Shown here: positions 49,368 through 58,048 of the stretch, piece after piece | Numbering within the stretch: the first letter of the stretch is position 1 | Layout: every line of letters starts with the position of its first letter | Origin: Chitinophagaceae bacterium UBA1953 | Lineage (GTDB): Bacteria > Bacteroidota > Bacteroidia > Chitinophagales > Chitinophagaceae | Assembly (NCBI GenBank): GCA_002336115.1 | Contig: DDEN01000034.1 | Coordinates: forward strand, 97,812 to 161,811 | Direction of reading: 5' to 3' | Length of the DNA stretch: 64,000 nt | Made by a program: the position numbers and the translations under genes | The notes under the pieces: model-generated | What the model was told of the DNA's origin: nothing | The model's database searches: none | What the model saw: only the letters and a program-made list of their open reading frames with translations

Positions 49368-51497
49368 ATGGAAACAGTTAACTGGAAAGTAGAAGGAATG
49401 ACCTGCACCAACTGTGCACTTACCGTAAATAAATATCTTGAAAAAGAAGGGATGAAGAATGTGAAGGTGAACCCTGTTACAGGTGAGGTGATTTTTGATG
49501 TGATAGAGCAGAACGGGAACATGGATAAACTTGAAAAGGGAATTTCTCAACTGGGGTATTATGTTGCTGAAAAAAATGGTGTGGCTTTGAAGACGGCTGA
49601 AAAAAAGCCGATGAATAAATACCTGCGTTACCTGCTTATTTGCGCACCGTTTACGCTTGTTTTGATGCTGCACATGTTTGATAAATGGGTGCATCTTCAC
49701 TGGCTTATGAACCCGTGGCTGCAGCTTGGTTTGTGTTTACCGGTATTTGTTATTGGAATGTATCATTTTGGAAGAAGTGCGGTGAAAAGCATCATGAACG
49801 GAATGCCCAATATGAATGTGCTGGTTGCTGTTGGCGCTGCTGCTGCTTTTGTTTACAGTTTGTACGGAACATTATCGGGGAATGCACAGGATTATATGTT
49901 TTATGAAACTGCTGCTGCAATTATAACATTGGTATTTCTGGGAAATTATCTTGAAGACAGTTCGGTTGAGCAAACACAACGTGCATTAAACAGCCTGGCG
50001 AAAAGCCAGAAAGTGATGGCGAGTATGATTGCCTTTGACGATCAGCATCATGAACAGATTTTTCCTGTTGAAAACAGCGTGTTGCGTACTGGCGATTTGG
50101 TTTTAATAAAAAGTGGTGATCAGATTCCTGCTGATTGTAAAATTCTTTGGGGTGATGCAACTGTGAATGAATCAATCATTACCGGCGAAAGTTTGCCGTT
50201 AACTAAAAAACCAAAAGATCATTTAGTTGGCGGAAGTATTCTTGTTGACGGAACTGTTAAGGCACAGGTAACTGCTGCTGCAAATGATTCGGTACTTGCA
50301 AATATCGTGAACCTTGTTAAACGGGCACAAGGTGAGAAACCTCCTGTTCAGCAACTGGCTGATAAGATCAGTGCTATTTTTGTTCCGGTTGTTATTGGCA
50401 TTTCGGTTGTTACTTTAATTGTTAACTGGATTGTTTTAAAACAATTTACACCATCGTTAATGCGGAGTATTGCAGTGTTGGTAATTTCCTGCCCTTGTGC
50501 AATGGGACTTGCAACTCCTGCTGCTATTGCAGTAGGGTTGGGTCGTGCTGCAAAAAACGGGGTGTTGTTCCGTAATGCAAAAAGCCTGGAACTGTTTAAA
50601 AATATTGTGCAGGTTGTATTTGATAAAACAGGCACATTAACAACAGGCAATTTTCAATTATCATCTTTTGCAGTTACGGATGCTTCGGTTACAGAAGAAC
50701 AGTTTAAACAGCTTGTTTTTTCATTGGAGAAATATTCCAATCACCCAATTGCGGTTTGTATTGCTGCTGAGTGGAAAAACAATAAACCTCTTCGCTTAAA
50801 CAATGTTGAAGAAATAAAAGGACTTGGCATGAAAGCAACTTCTGCTGAAGGTGATGAATACATTGCAGGTTCGTTCAAAGCTGCTGCCGGAGTAACGAGT
50901 GATGACTCGCATAATGTGTATGTGTTGAAGAATGGCCAACTCATTGGCTGGATTGATGTGAAAGATGAATTGAGGCCAGAAGCAAAATCAATTGTTGCAT
51001 ACCTGCATAGTAAAAATGTAAAAACTTATTTATTAAGCGGCGACAGAAAAGCGAAATGTGATGTTATTGCAAAAGAGCTTGGTATAGATGAAGTGATTGC
51101 TGAACAAACACCTGAACAAAAGTTACAGGTTATAGAACAGCTCAATAACCAGGCACCAACTGCAATGGTTGGCGATGGTATTAATGATGCTCCTGCTTTA
51201 GCAAAAGCTACTATTGGTATTTCATTAAGCGAAGCATCGCAGGTTGCCATGCAGACTGCCGATGTAGTGCTAATGAACCATGGTTTGAAAAATTTGCCAC
51301 TTTCACTTGGTTTGGGTAAGCATACATTCTTAACCATCAAGCAAAATTTATTCTGGGCTTTCTTCTATAATATAATCGCTATACCTGTTGCAGCGCTTGG
51401 TTTTTTAAACCCAACGATTGCTGCATTTGCAATGGGAATGAGTGATGTGGTGCTTGCTGTAAATTCAGTGAGGTTGTTTGTGAAGAAGGTGGAGTGA
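49368..51497 (+). CDS. copA: heavy-metal P1B-type ATPase, probably copper exporting
   Basis: A 709-residue pump, start at METVNWKVEGM (49368), since a TTG two codons earlier is less likely. The N-terminal HMA domain has Cys13-x-x-Cys16 (MTCTNC). Then come paired helices, the TGES loop (ITGESLPL), the membrane CPC motif in SCPCAMGLATPAA that marks Cu+-type pumps, DKTGTLTTG with the phosphorylated Asp, the SNHPIA nucleotide motif, and VGDGINDAPAL. It lacks a second HMA domain. No CueR or CsoR-type regulator is adjacent. Confidence 0.93.
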   Translation: METVNWKVEGMTCTNCALTVNKYLEKEGMKNVKVNPVTGEVIFDVIEQNGNMDKLEKGISQLGYYVAEKNGVALKTAEKKPMNKYLRYLLICAPFTLVLMLHMFDKWVHLHWLMNPWLQLGLCLPVFVIGMYHFGRSAVKSIMNGMPNMNVLVAVGAAAAFVYSLYGTLSGNAQDYMFYETAAAIITLVFLGNYLEDSSVEQTQRALNSLAKSQKVMASMIAFDDQHHEQIFPVENSVLRTGDLVLIKSGDQIPADCKILWGDATVNESIITGESLPLTKKPKDHLVGGSILVDGTVKAQVTAAANDSVLANIVNLVKRAQGEKPPVQQLADKISAIFVPVVIGISVVTLIVNWIVLKQFTPSLMRSIAVLVISCPCAMGLATPAAIAVGLGRAAKNGVLFRNAKSLELFKNIVQVVFDKTGTLTTGNFQLSSFAVTDASVTEEQFKQLVFSLEKYSNHPIAVCIAAEWKNNKPLRLNNVEEIKGLGMKATSAEGDEYIAGSFKAAAGVTSDDSHNVYVLKNGQLIGWIDVKDELRPEAKSIVAYLHSKNVKTYLLSGDRKAKCDVIAKELGIDEVIAEQTPEQKLQVIEQLNNQAPTAMVGDGINDAPALAKATIGISLSEASQVAMQTADVVLMNHGLKNLPLSLGLGKHTFLTIKQNLFWAFFYNIIAIPVAALGFLNPTIAAFAMGMSDVVLAVNSVRLFVKKVE

Positions 51498-51659
51498 GGG
51501 CTATCGTGAGGCGTGAATCGGCAGTTGTGAGATGAGCAGTTTACAGTTAATACAAGTTTATTAATGATAAAGTAAGCACTATTTCAAACTTGTGTTATCA
51601 ATTAAGAATATTCAGTTTTTAAATGTTATCCAAAAATCAGTACTTTAAACTCTTTAAGC

Positions 51660-53567
51660 ATGGATAACATTTCTTCCATACTAAACCGTTATTGGGGATA
51701 TACTTCTTTCCGCCCGCTTCAAAAAGAAATTATTGAATCGGTGCTGAGCGGAAAGGATACACTTGCATTGTTACCAACCGGCGGGGGAAAGAGTATTTGT
51801 TTCCAGGTGCCTGCTTTGGCAATGGATGGAATGTGTATTGTTGTATCGCCATTGATTGCATTGATGAAAGATCAGGTGGAAGCATTACACAAAAAAAATA
51901 TTCCTGCTGCGGCAATTTATACGGGGATGCCTTTTCCGCAGGTGAAAGATATTCTGCAGATGTGTGTGAATGAAAAGCTGAAGTTTCTTTATGTTTCACC
52001 TGAACGTTTGGAAACAAAATTGTTTCTTGAATATCTCCCCGGTATGAATGTGCAGTTAATTGCGGTTGATGAAGCTCATTGCATTAGCCAGTGGGGGTAT
52101 GATTTCCGTCCTTCCTATTTGCGAATTGTACAGTTTCGAAATGAATTGCCCGGTGTGCCAGTACTTGCATTAACAGCATCGGCAACGCCTCTTGTGCAGG
52201 ATGATATTTGTAAACAGCTTCAGTTTAAAAACAAACAGGTTTTTAAAGGGTCATTTCTCCGTGATAATTTATCGTTCAGTGTGTTTAAGGTTGACAGCAG
52301 GATCAATAAAATTCAACAGGTGCTGAAAAATGTTTCCGGTTCTGCTATTGTGTATTGTAAAAGCAGGCGGATGACACAAGAGGTTGCCCAGTTATTACAG
52401 TTGCAAAACATTTCAGCCAATTATTATCATGCAGGATTAACCAATGAGGAACGAAATAAGCGACAGGAATCGTGGCTGAAGAATGAAACGAGGGTGATGG
52501 TTTGTACTAACGCTTTCGGAATGGGAATTGATAAGCCCGATGTGCGGATTGTGATTCATCATGATGTGCCCGATTGTTTGGAAAATTATTATCAGGAAGC
52601 TGGTCGTGCAGGAAGAGATGGGAAAAAATCGTATGCCGTATTGTTGTATGAAGAAAGAGATTTGACGGAATTAGAGAATTTATCTGCTGTGCGTTTCCCG
52701 TCAATTGAAGAAATTAAAATCGTTTACCAGCATCTTGTCAATTATCTGCAATTGCCCAGTGGAAGCGGGGAAGGGCAGTGGTTTGAATTTGATCTGAATG
52801 ATTTTGTGAAAACCTTTCATCTCAATTCTTATCCTGCTGCGTATTCGCTCAAAGCGTTGGAGCAGGAAGGATGGATAATTTATACTGAACAGGTTTTTCT
52901 TCCTGCAAAAGTTGTGTTTACTGTATCAAAAGAACGGCTTGCAGAATTTGAAAAAGAACAGCCACAGCTCGATCCCTTTGTGAAAGGTTTGCTGCGTTGT
53001 TACGGCGGCATTTTTGATGTGGAAAGTTTTATTTCAGAAAAGCAACTGGCAGCATTTATGAAGACTGGTGTTGAGCAGGTAAGGGATGCTTTAGTTCAGC
53101 TCCATAGTATGGGAATAATTAAATACACTCCACAAAAAGAAAAACCGCAGATACAGTTTTTGCAAAACCGCCCTGCCACAGAAGATTTGTACATCAATCC
53201 GCAGAACAGGTTAACCCGTAAAAAACAATTTGAAAAGCGTGTACAGGCAATGATTGACTATGTGAAAGATGAAACCGTTTGCCGCAGCAAAACAATTGGG
53301 CAGTATTTTGGTGATGAAGCAATTGATGATTGTGGTGTATGCGATGTTTGTTTATGGAAGAAAGGAAATGAAATTACTGCAAATGAGTTTGAGCAGATAC
53401 GTCAGTTTATTTTTAATAACTCTGCCGGCGAAGGGTTTATATTAAAAGCTGCACTTGATAAAATGGGAAGCAAGCAAAGAGAAAAAGTATGGAAAGTAGT
53501 TGAGCATTTAATTGCAGAAGAAAAACTTGCTTTGGGCGCAGATGGTAGGCTAAAATTGAAAAAATAG
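51660..53567 (+). CDS. recQ: ATP-dependent DNA helicase RecQ-type
   Basis: A 635-residue superfamily 2 helicase. Motif I is LLPTGGGKSICFQ, motif II is VDEAHCISQWGYDFRPSY, motif VI is YYQEAGRAGRDGK. The RecQ C-terminal zinc module has cysteines in VCRSKTIGQYFGDE and CGVCDVC, followed by a winged helix (about 540-635). A HRDC domain is not evident; the chain ends soon after the winged helix. Acts in recombination and replication-fork repair. Confidence 0.95.
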   Translation: MDNISSILNRYWGYTSFRPLQKEIIESVLSGKDTLALLPTGGGKSICFQVPALAMDGMCIVVSPLIALMKDQVEALHKKNIPAAAIYTGMPFPQVKDILQMCVNEKLKFLYVSPERLETKLFLEYLPGMNVQLIAVDEAHCISQWGYDFRPSYLRIVQFRNELPGVPVLALTASATPLVQDDICKQLQFKNKQVFKGSFLRDNLSFSVFKVDSRINKIQQVLKNVSGSAIVYCKSRRMTQEVAQLLQLQNISANYYHAGLTNEERNKRQESWLKNETRVMVCTNAFGMGIDKPDVRIVIHHDVPDCLENYYQEAGRAGRDGKKSYAVLLYEERDLTELENLSAVRFPSIEEIKIVYQHLVNYLQLPSGSGEGQWFEFDLNDFVKTFHLNSYPAAYSLKALEQEGWIIYTEQVFLPAKVVFTVSKERLAEFEKEQPQLDPFVKGLLRCYGGIFDVESFISEKQLAAFMKTGVEQVRDALVQLHSMGIIKYTPQKEKPQIQFLQNRPATEDLYINPQNRLTRKKQFEKRVQAMIDYVKDETVCRSKTIGQYFGDEAIDDCGVCDVCLWKKGNEITANEFEQIRQFIFNNSAGEGFILKAALDKMGSKQREKVWKVVEHLIAEEKLALGADGRLKLKK

Positions 53568-53577
53568 ATTAGAAATA

Positions 53578-53606
53578 CAAAAAAGCTGATGAAACATACG
53601 CTCAGC
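53578..53606 (-). terminator. weak hairpin terminator after the aldo/keto reductase gene
   Basis: On the minus strand GCTGAGCGTATGTTTCATCAGC folds into a short stem (GCTGA/TCAGC) followed by TTTTTT. The stem is only 5-6 bp. Confidence 0.4.
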
Positions 53607-53643
53607 CAAATCTCCTGTAAGGCTATCGCCGTAAAAAACTTTA

Positions 53644-54639
53644 TCATATCAGGCTTCTCTCCACTAATTCATTTATAAAACTAATCTCTTCTTTACTTAA
53701 ATCAAATTTCATTGCACCTGCATTTTGTATTGATTGCTGTGCATTTCTTGCGCCTGCTAACGCTATTGTTACACCAGGGCGTTCAACCGTCCAGCGTAAA
53801 ACTAATTGCGATAATGTAGCGTTCTTTTCATCGGCCAACGGTTTCAGCTTTGCAAGAAGCTGGTTTGCTTTTGTAATGAATTCATCCGTATAAAACCTGT
53901 TGCCGTTTCTTGTATCACCTTCTTCAAACACCTGGCCGGTTTTTATTTTTCCTGTAAGCAAACCACGTTGCAGCGGACTGTAGGCTAAAACAGATTTCTT
54001 ATGTTCAATGCAGTAAGGAATAGTTTCATTTTCCATTACACGGTTTACCATGCTGAATGGAATCTGGTTCGATGCAAGCTTCACTATCTTTTCTGCTTCG
54101 GCCATTTGTGCAGCATTGTAATTGCACACACCTGCATAACGAATTTTTCCCTGCTCAATTAATTTTGCAACGGCTTCAAATGTTTCTTCAATTGGAGTTG
54201 TGCTATCGGGCCAGTGAATCTGATACAGATCAATATAATCTGTTCCCAAACGTTTCAAACTGTCTTCACATTCTTTGATTACACTTTCCTTACCCGAGTA
54301 TTTGTAAATATCAATTTCATTGCCATCATTGTCTTTACTGTGCATGGCAAAATCACCTTTTGGCGAAGTGAAATCCCAGCGCATACCAAACTTGGTTAAT
54401 ATCTGTACTTTATCTCTTGGAATATCTTTGATGGCTTCACCAACAATTTCTTCACTCACACCCATGCCGTAAATAGGTGCAGTATCAATTGATGTCATTC
54501 CTTCGGCATAAGCTGCTTTAATTGCTTCAACCGCTTCTTTTCGATCTGTACTGCCCCACATCCATCCACCTGCTGCCCATGCACCAAATGTTATTACTGA
54601 TACATTCAAATCTGTTTCTCCTAATTTCCTGTAGTTCAT
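53644..54639 (-). CDS. aldo/keto reductase
   Basis: A 331-residue NADPH-dependent oxidoreductase with a TIM barrel. Catalytic tetrad: Asp in SIDTAPIYG, Tyr in the same segment, Lys in QILTKFGM and His in YQIHWPD. The nucleotide site includes IALAGARNAQQ. It belongs to the Tas/YajO-like group acting on varied aldehydes; the substrate is unknown. It starts 7 bases after the stop of the next oxidoreductase, so the two are likely one operon. Confidence 0.92.
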   Translation of the reverse strand: MNYRKLGETDLNVSVITFGAWAAGGWMWGSTDRKEAVEAIKAAYAEGMTSIDTAPIYGMGVSEEIVGEAIKDIPRDKVQILTKFGMRWDFTSPKGDFAMHSKDNDGNEIDIYKYSGKESVIKECEDSLKRLGTDYIDLYQIHWPDSTTPIEETFEAVAKLIEQGKIRYAGVCNYNAAQMAEAEKIVKLASNQIPFSMVNRVMENETIPYCIEHKKSVLAYSPLQRGLLTGKIKTGQVFEEGDTRNGNRFYTDEFITKANQLLAKLKPLADEKNATLSQLVLRWTVERPGVTIALAGARNAQQSIQNAGAMKFDLSKEEISFINELVERSLI

Positions 54640-54646
54640 CTTTGTT

Positions 54647-55498
54647 TTATTTATTCAGTTTAATGTAGTTGATAATACTCATTACGTCCTGCTCACCATA
54701 TCCTGCTTTTTGTGCAGCGAGATAAGTTGCAATCAATGTTTCAGTTAATGGATAATGAGCACCGTTATCTTTTGCAAGCAGAATATCTTTTGTCATAAGG
54801 TTTAATGCAAATGCTGCAGGATATTCATCCTTCACCAGCAACGGTGTTTTGATTTTTGTTGCACCATTTCCGACTGCGCTTTCATTAATAATCTCCAGCA
54901 TATCGGCACGGGCAATTCCTTTTTTTTCAGCCAACAAAACAGTTTCTGCCAATCCCTGGTAAATCAATGAAAGAAAATAGTTGATGGAAAGCTTTGCAGC
55001 AATGCCTTTACCGTTTGAACCAAGATGTTTTACCAGTTTTCCTAATTTTTCAAAATAAGGTATTGCTGTTTGTACATCAGTTTCATCGCCACCAACCATA
55101 ATGATGAGTGTGCCGCTTGCTGCAGGTGCTGTACTTCCGGCAACTGGTGCATCTAAAAAAGACGCATTCTTTGCTTTGAGTTTTGCTGCTGTTGCTTCAC
55201 TTAATTGCTGGGAGATGGTGCTCATGTCGATGAATAATTTTCCTTCAATGGAATCAAGCGAAAGAATTTCATTATAGATTGACTGTACTGCAGCATCGTT
55301 GGTCACCATTGTGAAAATGATATCCGAAGCTTTTACCAGTTCTGTTATACTTGCAGCAATGGTTGCGCCTGTTTGCTGAAACGGAATTGTTTTGTCAGTA
55401 TTGCGGTTAAAAACAGTTAAGGGAAATCCTGCTTTCTCTAAATTTTTTGCCATGGGTGTACCCATATTGCCTAAACCTATCCAGCCAATCTTGTTCAT
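54647..55498 (-). CDS. 3-hydroxyisobutyrate dehydrogenase-like NAD(P)-dependent oxidoreductase
   Basis: A 283-residue beta-hydroxyacid dehydrogenase. The Rossmann motif is IGWIGLGNMGTPMAKNLEKAGF. The substrate-binding signature is LDAPVAGSTAPAASGTL, and the catalytic Lys lies in NGKGIAAKLSINYF. The subgroup (GLYR1/succinic-semialdehyde reductase type) reduces small aldehyde acids; the exact substrate cannot be told. It probably shares a transcript with the aldo/keto reductase. Confidence 0.9.
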   Translation of the reverse strand: MNKIGWIGLGNMGTPMAKNLEKAGFPLTVFNRNTDKTIPFQQTGATIAASITELVKASDIIFTMVTNDAAVQSIYNEILSLDSIEGKLFIDMSTISQQLSEATAAKLKAKNASFLDAPVAGSTAPAASGTLIIMVGGDETDVQTAIPYFEKLGKLVKHLGSNGKGIAAKLSINYFLSLIYQGLAETVLLAEKKGIARADMLEIINESAVGNGATKIKTPLLVKDEYPAAFALNLMTKDILLAKDNGAHYPLTETLIATYLAAQKAGYGEQDVMSIINYIKLNK

Positions 55499-55609
55499 AT
55501 AGTTTGATTAAATAAAAGTGAAGGTAAAAGTAAAATACCAGATTAAAACTGCTGCAATTAACAGAAGAGCGTAGCTATCCAATTTTTTAAATAAGAATAA
55601 ACAGGAACT

Positions 55610-56026
55610 TCATATCCGTAACAATTTACATGTTAGATCACTAATTGTTTCATGATGATCTGAGTATGCAATCCAGACATCTTTGCACCATTTGTATATC
55701 ATTTCATTTCTTTCTATTCCGGGTTCTGCATCTAACACATCAGCTACATTGATGCGGCCCCTGTTTAGAGGTAAACTGATTTCAGAATATTTTTTTTCTT
55801 GTTCAGCCATCTTCATGTGCGCCAATTGCACCTCTTTGCCCGTATAATTTTTTTCATTTAACAAATACAATCCTGCCAACGAAAAAACAATGGCAATTGG
55901 TTTTGTAGAATCAGTAGCAGTTTGTGCTGTAAAAGCATCTGCTACATGCTGATGAATAAAAACATTGTTGGCCTGTGCAAGCGTATAAAAGCACAATTCA
56001 TTGTATTGCTGCTGCAAATTATTCAT
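55610..56026 (-). CDS. DUF5946-like protein
   Basis: A 138-residue soluble protein. VFIHQHVADAFTAQTA, FSLAGLYLLNEKNYTGKEVQLAHMKMA, INVADVLDAEP and the C-terminal WCKDVWIAYSDHHETI follow the DUF5946 pattern as I recall it. The family has no known function; several conserved His hint at metal binding. Start and the upstream acylphosphatase stop overlap by 4 bases (ATGA), so the pair should be translated together. Confidence 0.65.
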   Translation of the reverse strand: MNNLQQQYNELCFYTLAQANNVFIHQHVADAFTAQTATDSTKPIAIVFSLAGLYLLNEKNYTGKEVQLAHMKMAEQEKKYSEISLPLNRGRINVADVLDAEPGIERNEMIYKWCKDVWIAYSDHHETISDLTCKLLRI

Positions 56027-56292
56027 CGCACAATTTTAAAATCATCAAATAAATGAAGTTCAAGTTCAGTTATTTCAACATTTGTAACATTACTTAACGT
56101 AGTGCCAATATAACACCAGTCAGTCATTTGCTTTAATTGATGAGCTGTTCCCGAGGCAATGATCTGTACTGAACAGTCGGGAAGATTCTGAACATAACCT
56201 GTTAAATAAAGTTCCAGCGCTTTTTCCAGGGCATATCTTCTGAACCATACACCTTGTACCCTGCCTAAAACAATAATGGAAATGGTTTTCAT
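56023..56292 (-). CDS. acylphosphatase
   Basis: An 89-residue enzyme that hydrolyses acyl phosphates. The active-site loop is GRVQGVWFRRYA with the catalytic Arg, and the Asn is in GYVQNLPDCSVQI. Full length for the family. It overlaps the DUF5946-like gene by 4 bases. Confidence 0.93.
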   Translation of the reverse strand: MKTISIIVLGRVQGVWFRRYALEKALELYLTGYVQNLPDCSVQIIASGTAHQLKQMTDWCYIGTTLSNVTNVEITELELHLFDDFKIVR

Positions 56293-56358
56293 TTTACAGA
56301 TTTATTATCGTAAATGAATGATTCATCGAAACAGAAAAGAAGGTGTTTGTAAAATAAA

Positions 56359-56763
56359 TTATACCAGGTCGGCTACAGTTTTCTTTTCCAGTATTTTCAG
56401 ATTGGCATCTCTTACTTTTGCCATCATGTCGTGTAATCCACAATGTGCTTCATCACAATTTTTGCAGCGTTCATAAAAATGCAGACTTACGCAGGAGAGA
56501 GGAGCAATCGGCCCATCAAGCAAACGTATAACTCTTGCCAGCGGAATTTGAGATGGTTTCATTTTAAAATAATAACCACCTCCTTTACCTTTTTTGCTTT
56601 CAAGAACGCCGTCCTTACGTAGCAGCAGCAAAATGTTTTCCAGGAATTTCAGCGGAATTTTTTTCTTCTTTGAAATTTCTGCAATCAAAATAGGATCGTT
56701 GCCTTTTTGCTGTGCCATATATGACAAAGCCTGGAATGCGTATTGCGTTTTTTTGGAGAGCAT
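56359..56763 (-). CDS. Rrf2-family transcriptional regulator with Fe-S-type cysteines
   Basis: A 134-residue winged-helix regulator. The N-terminus MLSKKTQYAFQALSYMAQQ and the recognition region KIPLKFLENILLLLRKDG are typical Rrf2. The cysteine cluster CVSLHFYERCKNCDEAHCGLH (in pieces, residues about 91-110) fits iron-sulphur sensing as in IscR or NsrR. It is divergent from the outer-membrane protein gene at 56849, a possible target. No isc or suf genes are adjacent. Confidence 0.9.
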   Translation of the reverse strand: MLSKKTQYAFQALSYMAQQKGNDPILIAEISKKKKIPLKFLENILLLLRKDGVLESKKGKGGGYYFKMKPSQIPLARVIRLLDGPIAPLSCVSLHFYERCKNCDEAHCGLHDMMAKVRDANLKILEKKTVADLV

Positions 56764-56848
56764 GGTCGTATTCGTTGGCCTAAAAATACGTGTTATAAGG
56801 TATAGAAGAACTAAGGGACGAATAATATTTTTATTTCAAATTAATATT

Positions 56849-57355
56849 ATGTCAAAAATCAAATTTTTATTTGTTTATTCTTTATTACTGCTTCTTGCTG
56901 TATCTGTTTCTGCCCAGAAAAAAAGCGATAGTTTCATTGGGGGAAACCTGATTTATTCAATGCCACAGGATATGTTTAAACAAGGTTACAAAAGCGGAAC
57001 GGGAATTGATGTTTCACTGGGCATTGGTACAAAAAAAGTACTGCTTACGGGTACTCTGGGGTATCTATCATACAAAGCCCAGTCGGATAATCCTTATGGC
57101 AAAATAACTGTTATTCTGTTAAAAGCTGGTTTACGAATACGTCCGACTCACATGCTTTTTCTTGCTGGCAATGCTGGGGTTGGATTTTTGAAAGATGAAA
57201 CAATGTCTTCCCGGGAAGGAAGGTTCATGTACGATGCTGGTGCCGGGCTGCATTTCATACTGTTCGACTTTGGTGTTTATTATGATGCATGGAAGAAAAA
57301 AAATACAGCAGGTTATTCAGGAGCAGTCGAACTGAAATTTGGCATGTCGCTATAG
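56849..57355 (+). CDS. small outer-membrane beta-barrel protein
   Basis: A 168-residue protein; start at MSKIKFLFVYSLLLLLAV (56849), which begins a signal peptide ending VSVSAQ. The frame is open upstream but that part is antisense to the Rrf2 gene. Strand-like segments (FIGGNLIYSMPQDMF, TGIDVSLGIGTKKVLLTG, YDAGAGLHFILFDFGVYYD) end with ELKFGMSL, a barrel-like C-terminus. I recognise no finer family. It could be regulated by the divergent Rrf2 protein. Confidence 0.68.
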   Translation: MSKIKFLFVYSLLLLLAVSVSAQKKSDSFIGGNLIYSMPQDMFKQGYKSGTGIDVSLGIGTKKVLLTGTLGYLSYKAQSDNPYGKITVILLKAGLRIRPTHMLFLAGNAGVGFLKDETMSSREGRFMYDAGAGLHFILFDFGVYYDAWKKKNTAGYSGAVELKFGMSL

Positions 57356-57361
57356 GGCAAA

Positions 57362-58003
57362 TTAGATTAATTTATACTCGTAAGCATACTTAATTAAACC
57401 AATAACGGAGTTGGTTTTTGTTTTGCGGAAGATATTTTTCCTGTGTGTTTCAACAGTACGTTCGCTCAGGAATAATTCTTCCGCAATTTGTTTATTACTG
57501 TATTCTTTTTCAATGAGCTTCACAATTTCCAGTTCACGCACTGTAAGTTTGCTCTCTTCCGCTTCTTTTTTTCGCTCACTTGCTTTCAGCATTTCCTGCA
57601 ACACTTCATCACTGAAGTAAATGCCTCCTGCGGCAATTTTATCAAGGGCTTTTAAAAATTCTGTCTGACCAATATTTTTTAAAAGATAACCACTGATGTC
57701 GCTTTCCTCAATCATCTGGTTCACCAGGCTGCCCTCACCATTCATTGAAAGAGCTATGATTTTTATTGAAGGGAATTCTTTTTTTACCAGGCGTGCAAGT
57801 TCAACTCCTGTAACAACAGGCATCATCACATCTGTTAACAGAATATCGACCGATTGCTTTCTTAAAAGCGGAATCATATTTTCCGGATGATTGCATTCAG
57901 CAACAATTTCATACCGGCTGTGGCCTTTCAGTAATGAGCGTAAACCATCAATAACAATCTGATGATCGTCAATAATGGCGATTTTAATTTTGGTTAATGA
58001 CAT
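57362..58003 (-). CDS. NarL/FixJ-family response regulator
   Basis: A 213-residue regulator, start at MSLTKIKIAIIDDHQ (58003). The receiver domain has Asp12-Asp13 and phosphoacceptor Asp58 (ILLTDVMMP). The C-terminal LuxR-type helix-turn-helix is LTVRELEIVKLIEKEYSNK followed by LSERTVETHRKNI. It lies 45 bases downstream of two tandem HisKA_3 histidine kinases on the same strand and is their likely partner. Confidence 0.93.
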   Translation of the reverse strand: MSLTKIKIAIIDDHQIVIDGLRSLLKGHSRYEIVAECNHPENMIPLLRKQSVDILLTDVMMPVVTGVELARLVKKEFPSIKIIALSMNGEGSLVNQMIEESDISGYLLKNIGQTEFLKALDKIAAGGIYFSDEVLQEMLKASERKKEAEESKLTVRELEIVKLIEKEYSNKQIAEELFLSERTVETHRKNIFRKTKTNSVIGLIKYAYEYKLI

Positions 58004-58048
58004 GTGAGTTGAGGTATTCACCGAAATTATGGAAAAATCATATCTAAT

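Noticed and set aside
56594..56848. N-terminal extension of the small barrel protein
   Set aside because: It is antisense to the Rrf2 coding sequence; the signal peptide begins at 56849.
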